64,000 nucleotides of DNA from Mesorhizobium sp. Root552 (GCF_001427285.1 NZ_LMFV01000005.1:60508-124507); one strand, 5' to 3'; counted from the first letter of the stretch, positions 42,445 through 55,157 are shown. Numbers and translations are program-made. Notes: generated by a model from the sequence alone, not told the origin.

Positions 42445-43445
42445 TGTTTCGCACCGGCCCTAAAAACCTCATCACCGATGTGGCAGGCCTGAAGGTCGGT
42501 AATTCCGCCGGCGATAGGCTGAAGTCCGGCGTCACGGCCATCCTCTGCGACGAGCCCACCGTGGCAAGCGTTCAGGTTCTCGGCGGTGCGCCCGGCACGC
42601 GCGAAACAGACCTGCTTGAGCCGCAAAACACGGTCGAGGCCGTCAACGCGGTTGTTCTGTCGGGCGGCTCGGCCTTCGGCCTTGATGCCGCGTCGGGCGT
42701 GCAGGCGGCTTTGCGCGAAAAGGGCATCGGCTTTGCCGTGCAGGGTCAGGTTGTTCCCATCGTTCCCGCCGCGATCCTTTTCGACCTCGCCAACGGCGGC
42801 AACAAGGATTGGGGCCGCTACCCGCCCTATCGCGAACTGGGCTACGAAGCCGCTCAAAACGCGGCAACCGACTTTGCCCTTGGTTCGCATGGCGCGGGCA
42901 CAGGTGCGCTGGTCACAGGGCTTAAAGGCGGCCTCGGTTCCGCATCGGTTGTGCTGGACAACGGCATAACCATCGGCGCGCTTGTTGCGGTTAACGCGCT
43001 CGGCTCGGTCACGGTCGCTCGCTCGCGCCACTTCTGGGCCGCACCGTTTGAAATCGGCGAGGAGTTCGGCGGCTTGGGCTATCCGCACCCAATGCCCGAC
43101 GACGCACGCAGGATCGCCCTGAAATTCCACGAAAAGCCGCAAGGCGCCAGCACCACGATTGCCGTCATTGCCACCGATGCCGTACTGACCAAGGCCGCCG
43201 CCAAGCGCCTTGCCGTCGCTGCGCACGATGGCTTTGCCCGCGCCATCTGGCCGAGCCACACGCCTTTCGACGGCGATCTCATCTTCGCGCTCGCGACGGG
43301 TCGCAGCGGTATCTCGCTTTCGCCCGAGCAAACCATCGACCTTGGCGCTGCCGCAGGCGCGACAATGGCGCGTGCAATCGCCCGGGGCATTCATTCCGCG
43401 ACACCTGCCGAGGGCGATCTTTTTCCGGTATGGTCGTCGCGCTGA
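42441..43445 (+). CDS. P1 (DmpA/S58) family peptidase
   Basis: A 334-residue Ntn-hydrolase-fold aminopeptidase of the DmpA family. It begins NLITDVAGLKVGNS, has the glycine-rich AVVLSGGSAFGLDAASGV, and the autoprocessing region FALGSHGAGTGALVTGLKGGLGSAS. In DmpA the nucleophile is a serine exposed after self-cleavage; the equivalent here is not certain. Family members act on N-terminal amino acids or on beta-peptides and cyclic amides. It is coupled to a periplasmic binding protein gene but has no signal peptide. Confidence 0.85.
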   Translation: MMFRTGPKNLITDVAGLKVGNSAGDRLKSGVTAILCDEPTVASVQVLGGAPGTRETDLLEPQNTVEAVNAVVLSGGSAFGLDAASGVQAALREKGIGFAVQGQVVPIVPAAILFDLANGGNKDWGRYPPYRELGYEAAQNAATDFALGSHGAGTGALVTGLKGGLGSASVVLDNGITIGALVAVNALGSVTVARSRHFWAAPFEIGEEFGGLGYPHPMPDDARRIALKFHEKPQGASTTIAVIATDAVLTKAAAKRLAVAAHDGFARAIWPSHTPFDGDLIFALATGRSGISLSPEQTIDLGAAAGATMARAIARGIHSATPAEGDLFPVWSSR

Positions 43446-43496
43446 CGGGCGCAAGCCGCGATCCGCTCTTTGCCGTGAACCGAAATTGGAGGAACG

Positions 43497-44222
43497 ATGC
43501 GACCACTTTCCATTTTGGCCACCGCCTCGCTCCTTCAACTCGCCACCCTCGCCTGTGCGCACGCAGGCGACGTTGCAGAGTTGGAAATCCTCGGCTTCAG
43601 CCAGGATGGCAGCATCTTTGCCTTCGAGGAATACGGCGTCCAGGATGGCTCCGGCTTTCCCTATGCCAACCGCTATTACATCGACACCGCGACCGACAGT
43701 TTCATCAAGGGTACCCCGGTAAGGGTCCGTATCGACGACGAATCCGCCTCGCTTGAGGCGGCGCGGGACCAAGCCCGTCAAAAAGGCGAGCCAGTCGTCA
43801 AGCAGGCGGAGCTCGCCGCCAATCGCGGCTTCACCGCCGGCTCTAACCCGGTCACGGAATTGTCCGCCGATCCTTTGCGCATCGTCGTCAATCCGCGCCC
43901 GGTATTCCCGGCCATCGACCCGCCGCTCGAATTTCGTCTTGAAGTCCTGCCCATGGGCGAAGCTGAAAGCTGCCATGGCCTTGGCGAGGCCAGCGGCTTT
44001 CGCCTCCTGCGCATCGATAGCGCGCCGGACGGCAAGACCCAGCTCCTCCACGAAGACAAGTCGGTTCCTCAGAGCCGAGGCTGCCCGAACGGCTACAGCA
44101 TCGGTGCGGTGCAAACCTTCTCGAAGGATGGCATCTCCCGCTATGCCGTGCTGATCGCGGTGCGCCGCGTCGGCTTCGAAGGACCGGACTACCGCTGGAT
44201 CGCCGTGACCGGAAAACCGTGA
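43497..44222 (+). CDS. DUF2259 family exported protein
   Basis: A 241-residue periplasmic protein with a signal peptide (cleavage near ACAHAGD). Typical DUF2259 features are the opening LEILGFSQDGSIFAFEEYGVQDGSGFPY and the FVLKS-free beta-rich body, with a conserved Cys pair (ESCHGLG and RGCPNGYS). Function unknown. GGAGGAACG precedes the ATG. The following membrane protein gene starts in its stop codon (GTGA overlap). Confidence 0.82.
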   Translation: MRPLSILATASLLQLATLACAHAGDVAELEILGFSQDGSIFAFEEYGVQDGSGFPYANRYYIDTATDSFIKGTPVRVRIDDESASLEAARDQARQKGEPVVKQAELAANRGFTAGSNPVTELSADPLRIVVNPRPVFPAIDPPLEFRLEVLPMGEAESCHGLGEASGFRLLRIDSAPDGKTQLLHEDKSVPQSRGCPNGYSIGAVQTFSKDGISRYAVLIAVRRVGFEGPDYRWIAVTGKP

Positions 44223-44770
44223 ACCGCCAGCCGAGATCGCCGGCCGCTTCGTCCTCGCGCCGATCCGGCAACGCTGAAAGCGCAACTGTGCACCGCGTGC
44301 GGTTGGCATTGCCGTCGCTTGGCCTCGCGCTTGGCGGCGCTTTTCTATGGGGGCTCGTCACCGGCGCATCGGCGCTCGTCAACCTGTTGCTGGCTGAATG
44401 GGCAACGCCGGTCCAGGTGCGCGAAATCTCCATCCTCTTCCTCGCCGGCGGCGCGCTTTCATTCCCGGTCGCGCTCTATCTGGCCCGGCTTTTTTCGATC
44501 GGGCGCGGTCGCGAGGTCGCCTTCGCGTCCCTGTTCGTCTGCCTGCTCACCGCGACCATCGCCTTCACCAGCGGCCTGCACGCCCTGTTCTACTGGCTGC
44601 TCGGCGAGCGCCACGCCGCAGCATTCACCTATTTCTGGTTCATCGAACTGTTCTTTACGGTCGCTTCCGCGCTTTACCAGTTCGCCGTCATCGGCATCCG
44701 GCTTTATTTCCCCATCGGTTTTGCCGCGCTCCTGTTGACCAGCCTCTGGTTTGCGCGGGTAACGCGTTGA
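44219..44770 (+). CDS. Small polytopic membrane protein, unknown function
   Basis: A 183-residue protein with four predicted membrane helices after a basic N-terminal segment. It starts at a GTG that overlaps the stop of the DUF2259 gene by 4 bases, so it is translationally coupled to it. I recognise no domain. The intramembrane charge pattern is unremarkable. A shared role with the DUF2259 protein is possible but unproven. Confidence 0.7.
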   Translation: MNRQPRSPAASSSRRSGNAESATVHRVRLALPSLGLALGGAFLWGLVTGASALVNLLLAEWATPVQVREISILFLAGGALSFPVALYLARLFSIGRGREVAFASLFVCLLTATIAFTSGLHALFYWLLGERHAAAFTYFWFIELFFTVASALYQFAVIGIRLYFPIGFAALLLTSLWFARVTR

Positions 44771-44830
44771 GCATTTGGCCGCGCTCTGTTAGGACGCGGC
44801 CAACCTTCCCAATCGTTGGAACAAAAGCGC

Positions 44831-46138
<1,308 letters not shown>

Positions 46139-46158
46139 TCCCTCTTATCGCCGAAATG

Positions 46159-46184
46159 AAAAAGGGCCCGCGCGGGCCCTTTTT
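46159..46184. terminator. Bidirectional terminator between purB and the VOC gene
   Basis: A 26-base perfect palindrome: A5, then GGGCCCG, its complement CGGGCCC, and T5. It serves purB on the plus strand and the convergent VOC gene on the minus strand. Confidence 0.85.
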
Positions 46185-46204
46185 GCATCGAACTCCCTGT
46201 AAAG

Positions 46205-47107
46205 TCAGGCAGCCTTGCCTAACACGGTGCGGATTTCCGTGCCCCAGGGGTCCTGCTTGCTCGATCCCGCAGCAGCTTCCGAGGAACGCATCTCGACCCA
46301 GGCCAAGCCGGTCCGTTCCTTCTCGCGCTTACCGGCGCCCGCGCTCTGCCAGGTGTTGGCGCCGATGTGATGATGGTAGCCGCCCGACGACAGGAACACC
46401 GCCTGCGCGCCGTATTTGGCAACGGTGTCGAAGCCGAACTCGCTATTCCACCAGGCTTCGGCCTCGCGCGGATCGCCAACGCGCAGATGCACATGGCCAA
46501 CCACCGTGTTTTCAGGCGCGCCCTGCCAACCTGCATCGCCTTGCGGCACCGAAGCGACCACGCCCTGCACGTCCATGCGGTCGGTCGCCATCGCAACCTG
46601 CGAACCGTCCCATTTCCAGCTATCCTTGGGGCGGTCGGCGTAGATTTCGATGCCGTTGCCTTCCGGGTCGGTAAGGTAAAGCGCCTCGCTGACGATATGG
46701 TCAGACGCGCCTTCAACCCGGATCTTCTGCGCAATCGCGTGGTTGATCCAGCGGCCGAGATCGGCCCTCTCCGGCAGAAGGAAGGCGGTATGGAACAGTC
46801 CGGCGCTGCGCGGATCGTCAGGCTTCGCGGCCGTGTCGGACTCCAGCACCAGAAGCGGACGCCCGGCAGCGCCCAACGTGATCGTTTCGCCGTCGCGGGA
46901 AAGCTCCTGAAGCCCCACCACGTCACGATAGTAAGAAGCAAGGCCCTCCGCATCGCGGGCGCGCAGGCCGACACGGCCGATGCTTACCGGCGTCGTCGCG
47001 GAAAATGGCAATTCACTCATCGGTGTCTCCGTTCGACCGGCAGTCGCCCAGCTTGCCAACGGCAAGGCACCTGCGGCGCCGATCAATGTGCGTCGTGTCA
47101 GCGTCAA
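46205..47107 (-). CDS. VOC family (glyoxalase/extradiol dioxygenase fold) protein with Tat signal
   Basis: A 300-residue protein with two vicinal-oxygen-chelate modules (residues 40-150 and 180-290). Metal ligands are likely His in FHTAFLL, Glu in NGIEIYAD, His in GHVHLRV and the GGYHHHIG segment. It resembles the CatE-like 2,3-dioxygenase branch. The TTG at 47107 follows GGGAG at ideal spacing and adds a twin-arginine leader, TRRTLIGAAGALPLASWA, which would send the protein to the periplasm. An internal ATG at 47020 with GGAGA gives a cytosolic form; either or both may be used. Confidence 0.8.
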   Translation of the reverse strand: MTLTRRTLIGAAGALPLASWATAGRTETPMSELPFSATTPVSIGRVGLRARDAEGLASYYRDVVGLQELSRDGETITLGAAGRPLLVLESDTAAKPDDPRSAGLFHTAFLLPERADLGRWINHAIAQKIRVEGASDHIVSEALYLTDPEGNGIEIYADRPKDSWKWDGSQVAMATDRMDVQGVVASVPQGDAGWQGAPENTVVGHVHLRVGDPREAEAWWNSEFGFDTVAKYGAQAVFLSSGGYHHHIGANTWQSAGAGKREKERTGLAWVEMRSSEAAAGSSKQDPWGTEIRTVLGKAA

Positions 47108-47258
47108 AACCAAACTCCCGGCACGGCTGTTTCTGTCTCGGTTCTATATCGAACAGGTCAATCGTTCACACAAGACAGCAAAAATCGAACATCGTGTTCA
47201 CTAAATCGAACATACAGCTCGGTCCGCCGACATTGCAGAACCCGCCCTGCCTCGCTAC

Positions 47259-47816
47259 ATGCGGGCCATGAAAGCTAAAGACGCAGATATTCTTATGGTC
47301 CCAGGATACACCAATTCCGGGCCGGATCACTGGCAAAGCCGCTGGGAAACGAAGTTGTCGACGGCGCGACGCGTCGAACAGGCTGAGTGGTCCAAGCCTG
47401 TGCGCGAAAGCTGGACCGACGCCGTTGCCAAGGCGGTGAACGAAGCAGAGCGCCCGGTCATCCTCGTGGCGCATTCGCTCGGCGTGCCCACCGTCATCCA
47501 GGCAATTCCCAAATTCGCCAAGCCGGTTGCCGGTGCCTTCTTCGTTGCCGCACCCGATGTCGCCAATCCGAAGATCAAGCCGAAGCACCTGATGACCTTC
47601 GGCCCCTACCCGCGCGACCCGTTGCCGTTTCCGTCGATCACGGTTGCCAGCCGCAATGACCCATTCTGCGCTTTCGATATCGCGGAAGACATTGCCGGCG
47701 CATGGGGTTCTCTGTTCATCGACGCGGGCGAAGCCGGCCATATCAACGCCGAATCCGGCCACGGTCCGTGGCCGGAAGGGTCTATGACCTTCGCCCACTT
47801 CATGACGCGGCTGTGA
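47259..47816 (+). CDS. RBBP9/YdeN-type serine hydrolase
   Basis: A 185-residue alpha/beta hydrolase of the RBBP9/YdeN family: ILMVPGYTNSGPDHWQSRWE at the start, the nucleophile elbow VAHSLG, and the C-terminal catalytic His in DAGEAGHINAES. Substrates of the family are poorly known. ATG 47268 is an alternative start three codons in. It converges on the aldolase gene, with 3 bases between stops. Confidence 0.87.
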   Translation: MRAMKAKDADILMVPGYTNSGPDHWQSRWETKLSTARRVEQAEWSKPVRESWTDAVAKAVNEAERPVILVAHSLGVPTVIQAIPKFAKPVAGAFFVAAPDVANPKIKPKHLMTFGPYPRDPLPFPSITVASRNDPFCAFDIAEDIAGAWGSLFIDAGEAGHINAESGHGPWPEGSMTFAHFMTRL

Positions 47817-47819
47817 TTC

Positions 47820-48590
47820 TTATCCGATTGACTTCCTGAGGTCGGCCAGCAGGCTGGCCGCACCCATCGAGATCAGTTGCTGCTCCTGGCCGGTTGCCAG
47901 CAGGCGATAGCCCATCTCGGCAAAGCGCCCGGCAATCTTCGTATCGGTGACATAGATCGCGGCATGTTTGCCGGCCTGTCGTGCGCGCTTGGCCACCGAA
48001 GCCACCGTTTCCATCATGTCCTCAAGCGTGGAATTGACGGTCGCGCCGTTCGTCCAGGCGATGGAAAAGTCGCCGGGCCCGAGGAAAATGGCATCGATGC
48101 CGGGCGTTTCGAGAATACCGTCCAATGCGTCGAGCGCCGCGCGCGTTTCGATCATGGCAAAGGAAAGCGTGCGCCCGTTGCTCTCGCGTAGCCAGTCCTG
48201 ACTGTCGCCCTTGCCGTAGCGCGGATAGCCGAAGGTCGGTCCCCAGGAGCGCTGTCCCACCGGCGGATACTTCATCGCCGCGGCAAACGCCCTTGCGTCC
48301 GCCACGGAATTCACCATCGGCGCGATCACCGCCTCGGCGCCGAAATCCAGCGCACGGCTCGCCATGTCGAAACGGCCGACCGGCACCCGTACGATCACAG
48401 GCTTGCCTGCCGCCTGTATCGGCGCGATGCAGCGCAGCACGCTGTCCTCGTGGTGGCCGCCATGCTGCATGTCCAGGGTCAGCGCATCGAACCCTTGCCG
48501 CGCCATGATCTCCACCGTCAACGCGTCCGGCACGCCAGACCAGGCAGTGATCAGCGTTTCGTCAGCCGCAAGGCGCTCTTTCAGGGACAT
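47820..48590 (-). CDS. HpcH/HpaI family aldolase
   Basis: A 256-residue metal-dependent class II pyruvate aldolase, of the type that cleaves 2,4-dihydroxyhept-2-ene-1,7-dioate or similar 4-hydroxy-2-oxo acids. Landmarks are LTLDMQHGGHHEDSV, VIVRVPVGRFDMASRALDFGAEAVIAP, and IETRAALDALDGIL with the metal-binding Glu. The substrate in vivo cannot be deduced. It is not in a catabolic cluster. Confidence 0.88.
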   Translation of the reverse strand: MSLKERLAADETLITAWSGVPDALTVEIMARQGFDALTLDMQHGGHHEDSVLRCIAPIQAAGKPVIVRVPVGRFDMASRALDFGAEAVIAPMVNSVADARAFAAAMKYPPVGQRSWGPTFGYPRYGKGDSQDWLRESNGRTLSFAMIETRAALDALDGILETPGIDAIFLGPGDFSIAWTNGATVNSTLEDMMETVASVAKRARQAGKHAAIYVTDTKIAGRFAEMGYRLLATGQEQQLISMGAASLLADLRKSIG

Positions 48591-48644
48591 GGCGATTCCT
48601 CATTGAGAGAATCCAGTTTCAGCCGGAAACGCATGGAAAGGCAA

Positions 48645-48673
48645 AGAAAAACCGCCCGGATTTGCCGGGCGGT
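48645..48673 (-). terminator. Terminator downstream of the DUF1476 gene
   Basis: CCGCCCGG (48652-48659) pairs with CCGGGCGG (48665-48672). Read on the minus strand a T-rich run follows. It lies 43 bases after the stop of the DUF1476 gene and separates it from the aldolase gene. Confidence 0.8.
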
Positions 48674-48715
48674 CGATTGGTCCAGAGCAAAGGCTCGTGC
48701 AGTTCCTGGCAGTTC

Positions 48716-49036
48716 TTAGCTGTTCTTCACCTGCTCGGCGGCCGTCGCCATCAATTCGTCCATGGTGCGGCGGATCTGATGGTCGGACTGGTCGACGCCT
48801 GCGGCATCGAAATCCTTGCGAATCTTGCGGAACACGTCGTGGTCGCCCGCTTCCTCGATATCCGAAACGATGACTTCCTTGGCATAGGCCTCGGCATCCG
48901 CTCCGCTTTTGCCGAGCTTTTCGGCAGCCCAAAGTCCGAGCAGCTTGTTGCGGCGGGCAACAGCACGGAACTTCTGTTCTTCATCAAGAGCGAACTTGCG
49001 TTCGAACCCTTCCTCCCGGTCCTTCATGCTCGTCAT
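48716..49036 (-). CDS. ATP synthase zeta subunit (DUF1476 family)
   Basis: A 106-residue helical protein of the DUF1476 family, with the typical opening MTSMKDREEGFERKFALDEE and the RRNKLLGLWAAEKLG segment. In alphaproteobacteria this family is the zeta subunit that inhibits ATP hydrolysis by the F1 part of ATP synthase. GGAGG lies 8 bases before the ATG at 49036. It is a single-gene unit, divergent from purC, with its own terminator. Confidence 0.9.
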   Translation of the reverse strand: MTSMKDREEGFERKFALDEEQKFRAVARRNKLLGLWAAEKLGKSGADAEAYAKEVIVSDIEEAGDHDVFRKIRKDFDAAGVDQSDHQIRRTMDELMATAAEQVKNS

Positions 49037-49200
49037 GCCAGTGCCTCCAAGGTCGATCTTCGATTCGGTGAAGGTGAATATGTGGTGCGGATGCACAAAC
49101 CAAAAGGCCGCCGCCCGGTCAATATGCTAGATTGCTTGCCTCTGCGGCATTTCGATCGTCAAAGTGGGCGTTGAAACTCTTGAAAGCCCGGATTTGCTCA

Positions 49201-49229
49201 TTGAGGAAAACACCCGTTTGCGCTAGAGA
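49201..49229 (+). promoter_or_regulatory. Candidate promoter of the purC operon
   Basis: TTGAGG (49201-49206) and TAGAGA (49224-49229) are spaced by 17 bases, about 90 bases before purC. The -10 match is weak. Confidence 0.3.
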
Positions 49230-49319
49230 CCGCGATTAAGCCCCCACGGTTGCCGCTTTTGCGGCGAAAAAGGGACTGGTAGCAGCCGCCCGCCCCTCGA
49301 GCCAGAGAAACACAATAAA

Positions 49320-50117
49320 ATGAAGCCACGTCGCCGCATTTATGAAGGCAAGGCCAAGATCCTCTATGAAGGACCCGAGCCCGGCACCCTGATCCAGTTC
49401 TTCAAGGACGACGCGACTGCCTTCAACAAGAAGAAGCACGAGATCGTCGACGGCAAGGGCGTACTCAACAACCGCATTTCCGAGCACATCTTCAATCACC
49501 TCAACCGCATGGGCATCCCGACCCATTTCATCCGCCGCCTGAACATGCGCGAGCAGTTGATCAAGGAAGTCGAGATCATCCCGCTTGAGGTTGTCGTGCG
49601 CAACGTCGCCGCAGGCTCGCTGGCCAAGCGCCTCGGGCTCGAAGAAGGCACCGTGCTGCCGCGCTCGATCATCGAGTTCTACTACAAGGCCGATGCGCTC
49701 GATGACCCGATGGTCTCGGAAGAGCACATCACCGCTTTCGGCTGGGCCAGCCCGCAGGAAATCGATGACATCATGGCGCTCGCCATCCGCGTCAACGACT
49801 TTTTGTCCGGCCTCTTCCTCGGCGTCGGCATCCAGCTCGTCGATTTCAAGATGGAATGCGGCCGCCTCTACGAAGGCGACATGATGCGCATTGTCGTCGC
49901 CGACGAAATCTCGCCCGATAGCTGCCGCCTGTGGGACGTCGCAACCCAAGACAAGCTCGACAAGGACCGTTTCCGCCGCGACATGGGCGGGCTGGTCGAA
50001 GCCTATCAGGAAGTCGCCCGCCGCCTCGGCATCATGAACGAGAACGAGCCGCCGCGTCCCACCGGACCGGTGCTGGTCGCTTCCGCCGAGCCGCCCAAGG
50101 GCTCGAAGCCGCACTGA
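49320..50117 (+). CDS. purC: Phosphoribosylaminoimidazole-succinocarboxamide synthase
   Basis: A 265-residue ATP-dependent ligase that joins aspartate to CAIR to make SAICAR in purine synthesis. Family features are [51 protein letters not shown], and the metal/ATP site [14 protein letters not shown] and [12 protein letters not shown]. It heads purC-purS-purQ. The purS start lies 27 bases downstream. Confidence 0.96.
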   Translation: MKPRRRIYEGKAKILYEGPEPGTLIQFFKDDATAFNKKKHEIVDGKGVLNNRISEHIFNHLNRMGIPTHFIRRLNMREQLIKEVEIIPLEVVVRNVAAGSLAKRLGLEEGTVLPRSIIEFYYKADALDDPMVSEEHITAFGWASPQEIDDIMALAIRVNDFLSGLFLGVGIQLVDFKMECGRLYEGDMMRIVVADEISPDSCRLWDVATQDKLDKDRFRRDMGGLVEAYQEVARRLGIMNENEPPRPTGPVLVASAEPPKGSKPH

Positions 50118-50144
50118 TCGATACACAACCGGAGAATGTCCAGC

Positions 50145-50387
50145 GTGATCAAGGCCCGCGTCACCGTAACCCTCAAGAACGGCGTCCTCGACCCGCAGGG
50201 CAAGGCAATCGAGCATGCGCTCGGCGGCCTCGGCTTTGGCTGCGTCGGCTCCGTGCGCCAGGGCAAGGTGTTTGACCTCGAACTCAACGCGACCGACAAG
50301 ACCAAGGCTGAAGCCGATTTGAAGGCGATGTGCGACAAGCTCCTCGCCAACACGGTCATCGAGAACTACGCGGTGGAGATTGCCTGA
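50145..50387 (+). CDS. purS: Phosphoribosylformylglycinamidine synthase subunit PurS
   Basis: An 80-residue subunit of the PurLSQ complex that makes FGAM. It reads [22 protein letters not shown], the usual PurS N-terminus. The GTG at 50145 is preferred because GGAGA lies 9-10 bases upstream; the ATG at 50136 sits almost on the ribosome site. It ends one base before the purQ start. Confidence 0.93.
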   Translation: MIKARVTVTLKNGVLDPQGKAIEHALGGLGFGCVGSVRQGKVFDLELNATDKTKAEADLKAMCDKLLANTVIENYAVEIA

Positions 50388-50388
50388 C

Positions 50389-51057
50389 TTGAAATCAGCC
50401 GTCGTCCTCCTCCCCGGCCTCAACCGTGACCGCGACATGATCGCGGCGCTGACCAAGATTTCCGGCAAGGCGCCGGTCACCGTCTGGGAAACCGACACGG
50501 AAATCCCGGACGTTGACCTCATCGTCATTCCCGGCGGGTTCTCTTACGGCGACTACCTGCGTTGCGGCGCCATCGCAGCCCGCATGCCGGCGCTCAGGGC
50601 CGTGGCCGAGAAGGCCGCCAAGGGCGTCATGGTCATCGGCGTATGCAACGGCTTTCAGATCCTGGTCGAATCCGGCCTTCTGCCCGGCGCGCTGATGCGC
50701 AACACCTCGCTGAAGTTCGTCTGCCGCGAGGTCAAGCTTTCGGTCGCCAACGCCAACACCGCGTTTACCCGCAACTACCAGCCCGGCCAGATCATCCGCT
50801 GCCCTGTCGCGCACCATGACGGCAACTATTTCGCCGATGCCGAGACGCTGGCGCGCATCGAAGACAACGGCCAGGTCGTGTTCCGCTATGCCGAAGGCAC
50901 CAATCCCAACGGCTCCATCAACGATATTGCCGGCATCGTCAGCGACAAGGGCAATGTCCTTGGCCTGATGCCGCATCCTGAAAACCTCATCGAAGCCGCC
51001 CACGGCGGCAGCGATGGCCGCGCCCTGTTCGAAAGCGCGCTGGGGATTGCCGCGTAA
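50389..51057 (+). CDS. purQ: Phosphoribosylformylglycinamidine synthase subunit PurQ
   Basis: A 222-residue class I glutamine amidotransferase that supplies ammonia to PurL. The catalytic Cys is in GVCNGFQIL and the His/Glu pair in MPHPENL. The TTG at 50389 yields the standard opening [16 protein letters not shown] and has GGAG 11 bases upstream; a TTG at 50380 is too close. Two genes of unknown role separate it from purL. Confidence 0.95.
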   Translation: MKSAVVLLPGLNRDRDMIAALTKISGKAPVTVWETDTEIPDVDLIVIPGGFSYGDYLRCGAIAARMPALRAVAEKAAKGVMVIGVCNGFQILVESGLLPGALMRNTSLKFVCREVKLSVANANTAFTRNYQPGQIIRCPVAHHDGNYFADAETLARIEDNGQVVFRYAEGTNPNGSINDIAGIVSDKGNVLGLMPHPENLIEAAHGGSDGRALFESALGIAA

Positions 51058-51123
51058 AGCCAGTTCAACCCGCCACGCCCTGCGCGGCGTGGCGCGTGTC
51101 CGAAAACTTCCTCCCAAAACGAG

Positions 51124-51555
51124 ATGGACGGGCGCATGACCAAGGTATCATTCATCACCCGATCCGCAGTTCTGGCGGTTGCAGCGCTTGCGCTCGCCTC
51201 CTGCCAGTCGGGCTCGAAAAGCAGCAGCGCGCCCTCGTCGGGCAAGAGCGCATCGCTGCGTGCCATGGAACAGGTCGCGATTGCCGCCCACAAATGCTGG
51301 ATCGCCAGCAAGGACCCGGCCTTCAAGTCCTACCAGATGGCCAATGAACTGAACAATTTCGGCGGCACGCCGCGCTTCCTGCTGGTGCCGGCCAAGCACT
51401 ATGGCGGCAAGCCGCTTCTCGTCGTGCAGGCCACCGGCAATTCCAGCCGCGTCGATGTGTTCGGCCCGCTGATGAGCGAGCCGCTCGGCGCCCGCATCGG
51501 CTCCGACATCGCCCGCTGGCAAGGCGGCAGCAGCGACTGCGGCGCAAGCGCCTAG
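51124..51555 (+). CDS. Small lipoprotein, unknown function
   Basis: A 143-residue protein with an N-terminal signal and lipobox LASC (Cys27), then a Ser-rich linker and a small C-terminal domain with two Cys residues (HKCWIAS and SDCGAS). ATG 51136 is an alternative start that fits the signal peptide equally well. I recognise no family. It lies between purQ and purL, and its stop touches the next gene. Confidence 0.7.
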   Translation: MDGRMTKVSFITRSAVLAVAALALASCQSGSKSSSAPSSGKSASLRAMEQVAIAAHKCWIASKDPAFKSYQMANELNNFGGTPRFLLVPAKHYGGKPLLVVQATGNSSRVDVFGPLMSEPLGARIGSDIARWQGGSSDCGASA

Positions 51556-52188
51556 ATGGGCCGCGCGCTGCAGATACTCGGACTGATCGCAGGTTTGACC
51601 GGTCTTGTCCTGCAGTTCTGCATCACCATCCCCGCCTCCATGGAAGCGGGCCGCGGCCTGTTCGGCTCCGTCGTTTTCTATTTCAGCTTCTTCACCATCC
51701 TGACCAATATCGGCGCGGTGCTGGTCCACTTGTCGCTACTTTCGGCCACCGGCTACGCATGGCTGCCCGGCTTCGCCGGCCCGAGGGTCCGCGCCGGCGT
51801 CGCTATCTCGATCACGCTTGTCTTTCTGGTCTACGCCACCGTGCTGGCGCAGCTTTGGGCGCCCGAGGGGCTGTTCCTGCTCTGCGACGTGCTTTTGCAC
51901 TACATAGCCCCAGTCATCTTCGTGCTCTGGTGGCTGTTTGCGGGTGCCGACGGCAAGACGCGCTGGGCTGACATTCCCATCTGGATGCTTTATCCGGTCG
52001 CCTATCTTGTCTACGCGCTGGCGCGGGGGCACACCACCGGTGAAGTGACTTACCCGTTCCTCGACGTTGCAGCCAACGGCGTTACGTCCGTTGCGGCCTC
52101 GGCATTGGCCGTGACCGTGCTTTTTCTTGTGCTGTGCATCCTCGCCGTCCTTGCGGACCGTGGTGTTTCCCGCTTTAGGACGGGTTAG
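51556..52188 (+). CDS. Pr6Pr family membrane protein
   Basis: A 210-residue polytopic membrane protein with about six helices. The pattern FTILTNIGAVL, LLHYIAPVIFVLWWL and YPVAYLVYALARG matches the Pr6Pr family, a relative of AIG1/FAR-17a proteins. The family has no firm function. It begins right after the lipoprotein stop and ends 18 bases before purL. Confidence 0.82.
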   Translation: MGRALQILGLIAGLTGLVLQFCITIPASMEAGRGLFGSVVFYFSFFTILTNIGAVLVHLSLLSATGYAWLPGFAGPRVRAGVAISITLVFLVYATVLAQLWAPEGLFLLCDVLLHYIAPVIFVLWWLFAGADGKTRWADIPIWMLYPVAYLVYALARGHTTGEVTYPFLDVAANGVTSVAASALAVTVLFLVLCILAVLADRGVSRFRTG

Positions 52189-52206
52189 GATCAAACGGAA
52201 AGATCG

Positions 52207-54432
<2,226 letters not shown>

Positions 54433-54446
54433 ACGGGGAATACGAT

Positions 54447-54680
54447 ATGGCAATGGACGCGCGCGACATCGAACGGCTGATCAAGGAAGGCATTCCGGAC
54501 GCCAAGGTGACGATCCGCGATCTTGCCGGCGACGGCGACCACTATGCCGCCGAAGTCGTGGCCGAGAGCTTTCGCGGCAAGAGCCGGGTGCAGCAGCACC
54601 AGATGGTCTACAATGCGCTCAGCGGCAACATGGGCGGCGTCCTGCACGCCCTGGCGCTGCAGACCAGCGCGCCCGACTGA
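54447..54680 (+). CDS. BolA family protein
   Basis: A 77-residue BolA protein, with ARDIERLIKEGIPDAKVTIRDL and the nucleic-acid/iron-sulfur signature GKSRVQQHQMVYNAL. BolA proteins form iron-sulfur complexes with monothiol glutaredoxins. A CGFS glutaredoxin gene lies just downstream, as in other rhizobia. ATG 54447 has GGGGA upstream; 54453 is an alternative. Confidence 0.93.
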   Translation: MAMDARDIERLIKEGIPDAKVTIRDLAGDGDHYAAEVVAESFRGKSRVQQHQMVYNALSGNMGGVLHALALQTSAPD

Positions 54681-54821
54681 TCAAGGCTTTGGCCCAAAAC
54701 CGGGCCAATTGATGCGCCATTTGGGTATCGGGACGCCAAACGTCTTGTTTCCGGGCGCACACGGGGTTATCTGGAAGCAAAGTTTTGCGGCCTGGCTCCC
54801 ACAGGCCTGAAAGGATTGGCC

Positions 54822-55157
54822 ATGAGCGGCATCAACGATTACATCGACAGCGAAGTCAAGAACACCGACGTCGTGCTGTTCATGAAAGGCACCCCCGGCT
54901 TCCCGCAGTGCGGTTTCTCCGGCCAGGTCGTGCAGATCCTCGACTATGTGGGCGTGGACTACAAGGGCATCAACGTTCTCGATTCCAGTGAGCTGCGCCA
55001 GGGCATCAAGGAATATTCCAACTGGCCGACCATCCCCCAGCTTTACGTCAAGGGCGAGTTCGTCGGCGGATGCGACATCGTGCGCGAGATGTTCCAGGCA
55101 GGTGAACTGCAAACCTTCTTCGACGAGAAGGGCATCAAGGTCAAAGGCGCCGCCTGA
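54822..55157 (+). CDS. grxD: Grx4 family monothiol glutaredoxin
   Basis: A 111-residue monothiol glutaredoxin with the CGFS active site (residues 30-33), [23 protein letters not shown] and the glutathione-binding elements of the family. It carries or transfers iron-sulfur clusters with BolA. AAGG lies 8 bases before the ATG at 54822. Confidence 0.95.
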   Translation: MSGINDYIDSEVKNTDVVLFMKGTPGFPQCGFSGQVVQILDYVGVDYKGINVLDSSELRQGIKEYSNWPTIPQLYVKGEFVGGCDIVREMFQAGELQTFFDEKGIKVKGAA

